A stretch of DNA of 64,000 nt from contig NZ_JAPEUL010000012.1 of assembly GCF_026113935.1 (NCBI RefSeq), forward strand, positions 310,001 through 374,000, in the 5' to 3' direction. The notes below the pieces were generated by a model. It worked only from the letters and a program-made list of their open reading frames with translations. It made no database searches and was not told the DNA's origin. The stretch comes from Marinomonas rhodophyticola (GTDB taxonomy: Bacteria; Pseudomonadota; Gammaproteobacteria; Pseudomonadales; Marinomonadaceae). This document shows, in pieces, positions 58,685-64,000 of this stretch (positions within the stretch are counted from its first letter, which is position 1; each line of letters starts with the position of its first letter). The translations under genes were made by a program, and so were the position numbers.

Positions 58685-59367
58685 ATGGTAATCACTATTC
58701 CAAATGTTTTGTCTGATAACGAACTTAAACAGTATCGACAACATTTGAATTCTGCTGATTGGGAAAGTGGTTTAAGTAGCGCAGGTGAACAATCAGTTCA
58801 GGTTAAACAAAATCAGCAGCTTCATCCAGAGAGCAAGTTGGCTCAACAATTAGGCGATCATATATTGCAGGCGATATCTGAAAGCGCTAAGTTTGTGTCT
58901 GCCGCCTTGCCATTAAAAATTTCTCCTCCAATGTTTAATCGTTATCAAAGCAGTGGTCATTATGGCTGGCATGTTGATAATGCTATTAGAATTATTCCTG
59001 GTACGCCGATTCGATTAAGAACAGACTTGTCGGTGACCGTTTTCTTGAGTAACCCTGATGATTATGATGGTGGCGAGCTTTGTGTTAAGGATACGTATGG
59101 GGAACATCAAATAAAACTGCTTGCTGGTGATATGGTTATATATCCTTCTACCAGTTTGCATCAGGTTTTACCTGTGACAAAAGGCCAACGATTGGCAAGT
59201 TTTTTTGGGTTGAAAGTATGGTGCGAGATCATGAACAGCGTGAGATTTTATTTGACCTAGATCAAACCATCCAAACATTAGGGGCTGATCACGGTTTAGA
59301 TAATCCTCAAGTGATTACGCTAAGTGCTTTATACCACCGTTTAATTCGACTACATGTGAATACCTAA
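58685..59367 (+). CDS. piuC: Fe(II)/2-oxoglutarate dioxygenase PiuC (YbiX) (one frameshift in this sequence)
   Basis: A PKHD-type hydroxylase nearly always found next to Fiu/PiuA receptors. ATG 58685 follows GAGGG. The iron ligands are H96 and D98 in GHYGWHVDN and H159 in TSLHQV, with R169 for 2-oxoglutarate; E. coli YbiX has the same spacing to within one residue. A T-run at 59200-59206 is one short: one more T restores SFFWVESMVRDHEQREILFD and the normal C-terminus (about 227 aa; E. coli 225). The stop abuts the next ATG (TAAATG). Confidence 0.92.
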
Positions 59368-60489
59368 ATGACCACTTCGATTACTCCGATTGATGCTCTA
59401 TGCGTTGCTGATTATCAACGTCTTGCCAAAGACGTATTACCTCATGATATTTATGAGTATATTTTTGGGGGAGGTGGTGATGAAATCACTCTCAAGCATA
59501 ATCGAACTGCGCTTGATGCTATTCAACTTTGGCCGAGGGTATTAAATGATGTTACTCATGGTACAACTATGACGTCCATACTCGGTGAGTTTTGGCGTTC
59601 TCCTATTATGCTGGCGCCTGTTGCTTTTCAATGCATGGCTCATGAAGAAGGGGAAATAGCCACTGCGCGAGCTGCCAGTGCCTTAGAAATTGGCATGATT
59701 GTAAGTACATTAGCCAGTCACACTGTTGAGAGTATTAGTGAGAAACTAACCAGCCCAAAATGGTTTCAGTTGTATTGGCAACTGGATCGAGACTTTAATG
59801 TAGAGTTGGTTCGTCGTGCTGAAAAATCTGGTTATTCGGCTTTAGTCGTCACCGTTGATTCAGCCATACACGGTATTCGTAATAGAGCACAAAGAGCGAA
59901 CTTTGTTTTACCAGATGGAATAACAGCGGTGAATCTTATCAATCGTCCGCCTTTGCCTTCCAATGCTTTCACGCCAGATCAAAGTATTATTTTTCAAGGG
60001 ATGATGAGTGAAGCGCCAACTTGGAAAGACATTGCTTGGTTGATAAAGCAAACATCCTTGCCGGTGTTGATAAAAGGCATATTACATCCTGCTGATGCAA
60101 TTAAAGCCAAGTCTATCGGGGCAAAAGGTGTTGTTGTATCAAATCATGGCGGCCGTACATTAGATTGTGTACCAAGTGCCATTGATGTTTTACCAGTTAT
60201 TCGTCAATCAGTAGGAGGGGAGTTCACGGTATTGATGGATGGCGGTGTGCAGCGTGGCACGGATGTCTTCAAGGCGGTTGCACTTGGCGCAAACGCAGTG
60301 TTAATTGGGCGGCCGCAGGTTTATGCTTTGGCTGTAGCTGGAGCTGCAGGTGTTGCGCATATGTTGCGTATTCTTCGAGAAGAATTAGAGGTTGCCATGT
60401 CGTTAGCAGGAACTGCAACGATTGAAGATATTAAGGTCTCGCCAGCATATACAAACATCGTTAGTTCAGGTTGCGTTACGTATTTATAA
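59368..60489 (+). CDS. FMN-dependent alpha-hydroxy-acid oxidase family protein
   Basis: A TIM-barrel flavoprotein of the lactate/glycolate oxidase family, 373 residues. Expected catalytic residues are present: Y30 in YEYIFGGGGDE, Y136 in QLYWQLD, D164 in VTVDSA, K236 in VLIKGI, H260 and R263 in SNHGGRTLD, and DGGVQRGTD for phosphate binding. The signature has T264 where the family has Q. It directly abuts the piuC stop, so it is part of the iron operon; its substrate is unknown. No lactate permease is nearby. A hairpin ends the operon. Confidence 0.88.
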   Translation: MTTSITPIDALCVADYQRLAKDVLPHDIYEYIFGGGGDEITLKHNRTALDAIQLWPRVLNDVTHGTTMTSILGEFWRSPIMLAPVAFQCMAHEEGEIATARAASALEIGMIVSTLASHTVESISEKLTSPKWFQLYWQLDRDFNVELVRRAEKSGYSALVVTVDSAIHGIRNRAQRANFVLPDGITAVNLINRPPLPSNAFTPDQSIIFQGMMSEAPTWKDIAWLIKQTSLPVLIKGILHPADAIKAKSIGAKGVVVSNHGGRTLDCVPSAIDVLPVIRQSVGGEFTVLMDGGVQRGTDVFKAVALGANAVLIGRPQVYALAVAGAAGVAHMLRILREELEVAMSLAGTATIEDIKVSPAYTNIVSSGCVTYL

Positions 60490-60524
60490 AAATGCCAGCG
60501 TACTTATTAAGGTGGCTGGCATTT
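60490..60524. terminator. Terminator after the iron operon
   Basis: AAATGCCAGC (60490-60499) pairs with GCTGGCATTT (60515-60524), followed by CTTATT. It separates the operon from the convergent binding-protein gene. Confidence 0.85.
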
Positions 60525-60563
60525 CTTATTGAGTAAATTTCTGTAACGAAAAATTTAGTAACT

Positions 60564-61618
60564 TTATTTCCAGCCGCCTTCATTCATTAGCTCTACGGCC
60601 AATCTGTTATTTTCTCCTAAAGCACTAAGAGATAGGGAATCTGCTTTAAACTCTCCAAATGGCTGCAAGCTTTTAGGTGGCGCAATTCCTTCCACAACAG
60701 GGTACTCAGTATTAGCTTGAGCATACCAAGATTGACTTTCTTCATTTGTAAGGAAGTCGACTAAACGTCTTGCATTACGAAGATTTGATGCGGACGCAGT
60801 TATACCTATTCCACTAACATTGACATGAGCACCGCGTTCGTTTTTGCCCTGATTTGGCCAAAAAAGTGCAACAGAATTATAAATTTCACGTTCTTTGGCG
60901 TCATCACTTTGACCCAGTCGACCATAGTAATAAGAGTTGGCTAGAGTCACATCACAAACACCGACTGAAACAGCGTTAAGTAAATCAGTATCGCCACCAA
61001 AAGGAGGGCGAGATAAATTATTAACAAATCCTTTGATCCACTCTAACGTTTTGGCTTTACCATTTGCGACAATCATGGAAGCCACTAACGACTGATTATA
61101 GATATTAGAAGAGGAACGAGTGCACAAACGTCCTTTCCATTTTGGATTGGCTAAATCTTCATAAGTAGTAAGCTCAGATTCAGAGACCTTTTTTGGATTA
61201 TAAAAAATAATACGTGCACGTTGTGATAGGCCATACCAATAGCCTTCGGGATCTTTTAGATTATTTGGTATCACTTTCTTTAACGTGTCAGTCTCAAAGC
61301 TTTGTAGTACGCCAGCTTCCTTTGCTCGAACAAGCCGTCCAGCATCGACTGTAATAAAAATATCAGCAGGGCTTGCATCACCTTCGGCTTTTAAGCGATT
61401 TAATAATACATCAGCGTCACCCGTAACTAGATTTACATTCACCCGATATTTTTTAGAATAAGCATCTAGCACAGGAGCGATCAAAGCTTCTTTACGAGCG
61501 GAGTAAATATTTATCTCTCCACTCGCAAAAACAATCGAAGACGTGGTGGTGAATAAGGTTGCGCCTAATGCTGTCAATGTAGATGTTAATATGTGAAATG
61601 AGACTTTTTTTGTTTCAT
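60564..61618 (-). CDS. Ferric iron ABC transporter substrate-binding protein (FbpA/IdiA type)
   Basis: A periplasmic Fe(III)-binding protein. The conserved body starts GEINIYSARKEALIAPV, with the Fe-binding tyrosines in LANSYYYGRLG and the family end PFGEFKADSLSL. The signal peptide is split. From ATG 61618 it reads MKQKKSHFT, then a stop; one base at about 61590-61597 restores LTSTLTALGATLFTTTSSIVFA, a good signal sequence. TTG 61577 is an alternative start in the main frame. No permease or ATPase gene is present in the window. It is convergent with the TonB receptor operon. Confidence 0.85.
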
Positions 61619-61697
61619 GTTGAGAGCCGTTAGTTGTATAAATAGGAAACAGTTTCGATAGACATCTAGATAATTCATGTTGAATGTATTTAATTTT

Positions 61698-61718
61698 AAA
61701 TGAAAACTATTTCTATTT
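61698..61718. promoter_or_regulatory. Possible Fur box upstream of the iron-binding protein gene
   Basis: AAATGAAAACTATTTCTATTT has partial dyad symmetry and the AATGA...ATT elements of Fur sites, 80 bp upstream of the start. It is a weak match and inferred partly from the iron function. Confidence 0.35.
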
Positions 61719-61810
61719 AAAAGTGATTTTTGTTTTATGTGTTAAAAAGACAAATATCACTATTGGTTCCTCGAGAACACTGATAGCTATAGAGCTAAAT
61801 CTCCGACAAT

Positions 61811-62535
61811 CTAGACAACCATTTGGTTAATTGAAAGCCCATTTTGTCGCTGAGCCTTTGTGCAGCGACTTTGAGGCTCTTTTGCGTTACTGTTATCGAC
61901 TCTTTTGCCCGCGATAATAACCCAGTTGCCGCTGCCAGTATCTAGTGCTCGAACGTCATTAAAATGTTGTTTGATGATGGCGGTTAATTCATGATTGTTT
62001 TTTTGATCGATCCAGCAATTTAACGCTAACCAGCCATCTTCTTTGATGTTCTTCGCACAATTTTCAATGAAGCTTGTTTGGAGGACAGCACAATCCATTC
62101 CTTCGGTGTTATAGAGATCGGTCATTAATACATCGACTTTTTTAGGCAGGCCATCCGCTATGTAATCAATGGCGTTAGCCACTTCTAGATTAATGCGTTT
62201 GCCTCTGGGGAGTTTGAAATACATCTCGGCCGCATCCATGACTTCTTGACGCAGCTCAACCGCGGTGATGTGAATAGCGGGAACGGTATGATAAAGCGCA
62301 TTCAGTAAGGTTCCCCCCCCAGCCCCAATATACAGACGCGTTTGGGTTCGCAGAATAAGAGTGGCAATATCATGGCTTGGGTATATTCATGCTGTAAAAT
62401 ATGCGGAGTAGAAAGACGAATACGGCTTTGCTCATCACCATCAGCAAATGACAAAATGCGATATTGACCATCATCAAAAATGCGAATAGGGCCAAGTTCA
62501 TCGGCGCTGTCATGTAGTAAGTGTTGGTGACTCAT
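61811..62535 (-). CDS. Spermidine-synthase-like protein (one frameshift in this sequence)
   Basis: A Rossmann-fold protein of the polyamine aminopropyltransferase/methyltransferase group. It starts MSHQHLLHDSADELGPIRIF. The nucleotide-binding region VCILGLGGG is broken by a C8 run at 62313-62320 (G8 on the coding strand): one more G gives GLGGGTLLNALYHTVPAIHI and VELRQEV, then DVLMTDLYNTEG. About 242 residues with a basic tail. True spermidine synthases keep DxxD and a Tyr at the active site; here DLYNTEG is unlike them, so the substrate is uncertain. Nothing suggests polyamine genes nearby. Confidence 0.78.
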
Positions 62536-62585
62536 GTTGTCCCTTTTTTAAATATCATCGTTGCGTAGATTTCTTATAAAAAAAT

Positions 62586-62607
62586 AAGGCTCGGGGTGCT
62601 GAGCCTT
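62586..62607 (-). terminator. Terminator after the YdiJ-like gene
   Basis: AAGGCTC (62586-62592) pairs with GAGCCTT (62601-62607), and on the minus strand is followed by ATTTTTTTA. It ends 20 bp beyond the YdiJ-like stop. Confidence 0.7.
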
Positions 62608-62626
62608 AGAAGATCATTAATACTGA

Positions 62627-64000
62627 CTATTTGCTCACCGTTGCGTCTCTTAGGTGTTTCAAAAGTGCCTGCACAGGATGCGGTATTTCAACATCGTCAA
62701 AGCGTTTTGCTTGGCTTCTGCAAGAATAGCCTGTTGCTACGAGCCTTCCGAGCAGCCCTTGGTCGGTGACTTTATCCTTCCATGACAAGTCATAAATGGT
62801 TTTAGACGTCTCTTTATTGGCGGTTTCATGACCATAAGTTCCTGCCATGCCGCAACAACCGACATTTTCGACTTTTAGTTCAAGCCCTAAAATACGATAG
62901 ATTTTTTGCCAATCTTGGATTGACGCTGCTGCGTTGGTTTTTTCGGTGCAGTGGGTCATTAGGTGGTAAGTTGCATTATCGCACACCAAAGGTTGTTTAA
63001 TCAGATGGTCGCTTTTTTCATCAACCATTCCTGCATCAACTGGATATTTGGAATCTGCCGACTGTCTCCAAAGGCTTTTGTGTATTCCGCTCGGTAGGTC
63101 AGCGTCATAGAAGGGTCAATGCCAATAAAGGGTAAACCATAGAAGGCCAAACTTTGCAGCATGTCTAAATTTTTACGTGCTGTGCGCTGAAAGGCTTTCA
63201 TAAAGCCATGCACATGCAAGGGTTTACCATTAGGCATGTAAGGCGCCAGATAAGCCTGAAAGCCTAGACGACTCAGTGTTTCCATAGTGTCTAATACCAG
63301 CTCGGTTTCAAAATAACTGGTAAACGCATCTTGTACGACAATGACAGCGCGAGAACGGTCTCTCGGACTTAAGGCTTCAATAGAGAGTGGTGTGGCCAGG
63401 CGAATGCCACGGCGTGACATTTCTTTTTTTAGATTGAGCTTGCTCAGTTTAGGGTTGTCTGACAAACCAATGTACTTGCTGCTGAAATGATTCACCCAGC
63501 TGCGGCTAACTAACCAGTTATAAGGTTGCGGAAAGATCGCCATCATTGGTATCACAAACTCTAATGAGCCAATCAGATAATCTTTGGTAGGGCGAAGGTA
63601 GCGGCTATAGTAGAGTTCTAAGAACTTTGCTCTGAACTCTGGGACATCGACTTTAATTGGACATTGACCAACACAAGACTTACACGCCAGGCAGCCCATC
63701 ATTGATTCATGAACCTCGTTGGAAAAGTCATAATCACCACGACGCTTTGCTAGCGTGTTTTTCAATCTGGGTAAGAAGCTAAGTAAAAAACGGCGGTCTT
63801 TCGCGTCTTTGCTGGCTTGGACAGTATCAACGCCTTGCTGACTCATGCCTCGCAGCCATTCGCGCATTAAAGAGGCGCGACCTTTGGGCGAGTGGCGACG
63901 ATCTCGCGTACCTTTCCAAGAAGGACACATGGCATCATTTGGGTCGAAGTTGTAGCAAGCTCCGTTACCGTTGCAATACATGCCTTCTTGAAATTGATCG
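62627..64000 (-). CDS. YdiJ-type FAD/Fe-S oxidoreductase, C-terminal part (one frameshift, runs off the window)
   Basis: The last 450 or so residues of a large flavoprotein like E. coli YdiJ (1018 aa), which oxidises D-2-hydroxyglutarate-type acids. The visible part has an Fe-S domain with EGMYCNGNGACYNFDPNDAMC at the start, then CLACKSCVGQCP, and a CCG domain (VENVGCCGMAG) near the end. One A is missing from the run at 63013-63018, which restores LMKKSDHLIKQP. The N-terminal FAD domain is outside the window. A terminator follows. Confidence 0.88.

Noticed and set aside
1-64000. CRISPR array, prophage, transposons or integrons
   Set aside because: No spaced direct repeats, transposase, integrase or att-like repeats found by eye; neighbours keep normal gene order.
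1-64000. tRNA or rRNA genes
   Set aside because: No intergenic stretch shows a T-loop motif with acceptor pairing, and long gaps are few; short gaps could hide an unusual one, so this is not proof.

Overview
The window looks like chromosomal DNA from a marine gammaproteobacterium of the Oceanospirillales, most like Marinomonas. This rests on moderate GC, gene orders shared with Pseudomonas (topA-DUF6586-small acidic protein-lexA; rpmF-plsX-fabD-fabG-acpP-fabF without fabH; comEC-exbB-exbD-lpxK-ycaR-ptp-murB), choline-O-sulfate/betaine genes typical of salt-adapted bacteria, and protein similarity judged by eye. No rRNA, tRNA, prophage, transposase or CRISPR array was seen. Almost everything is core metabolism; the accessory part is about 32.6-39.2 kb and 53-62 kb.

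Layout. 0-4.4 kb: miaE, a small unknown gene, then a leftward group queC, queE, ppiB, lpxH. 4.5-7.9 kb: a remnant of azlD, then glnS and cysS. 8-9.8 kb: a universal stress protein and two single-membrane-span unknowns. 9.8-16.2 kb: topA with two small conserved genes, then divergent lexA and dinG sharing two LexA boxes. 16.3-23.6 kb: rhlB-like helicase, selO, gpsA-DUF4389-sixA, an alpha/beta hydrolase, DUF4892, patatin. 23.6-29.5 kb: yceF facing yceD-rpmF-plsX-fabD-fabG, acpP, fabF (fatty acid and phospholipid synthesis). 30-32.6 kb: ABC-2 exporter and queF. 32.7-36.2 kb: choline-O-sulfate genes (choline/betaine-binding protein, choline sulfatase, divergent LysR). 36.2-39.7 kb: AEC transporter, LysR, aldo/keto reductase, bcp. 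39.8-44.5 kb: dapA-bamC, purC, a single LolC/E-type permease with lolD. 44.6-51.8 kb: DUF2062 protein, comEC, exbB, exbD, lpxK, ycaR, LMW phosphatase, murB, murI (envelope biogenesis with strongly overlapping genes). 51.8-56.1 kb: a second patatin, a KAS III-like synthase, pgm. 56.2-62 kb: an iron-uptake region (TonB receptor, piuC, a FMN alpha-hydroxy-acid oxidase, and a convergent ferric-iron-binding protein). 61.8-64 kb: a spermidine-synthase-like protein and the C-terminal part of a YdiJ-type FAD/Fe-S oxidoreductase running off the window.

Sequence quality. About twenty otherwise intact genes, including essential ones (glnS, topA, murI, lolC/E, bamC), are broken by one-base shifts, many in homopolymers. 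In most cases the two halves join perfectly when one base is added or removed. This fits sequencing error much better than gene decay. Such genes are annotated here as single CDSs with the shift position stated. The apparent ExbD-LpxK fusion has the same explanation.

The most interesting non-artefact signals are: a perfect 18-bp inverted repeat just upstream of the TonB receptor; an FMN oxidase with an altered signature inside a PiuC iron locus; a ComEC whose C-terminal domain has no metal-binding motif; a promoter that appears to make yceD nearly leaderless; the absence of fabH from the fab cluster, with a divergent KAS III elsewhere; and a lone Lol permease.
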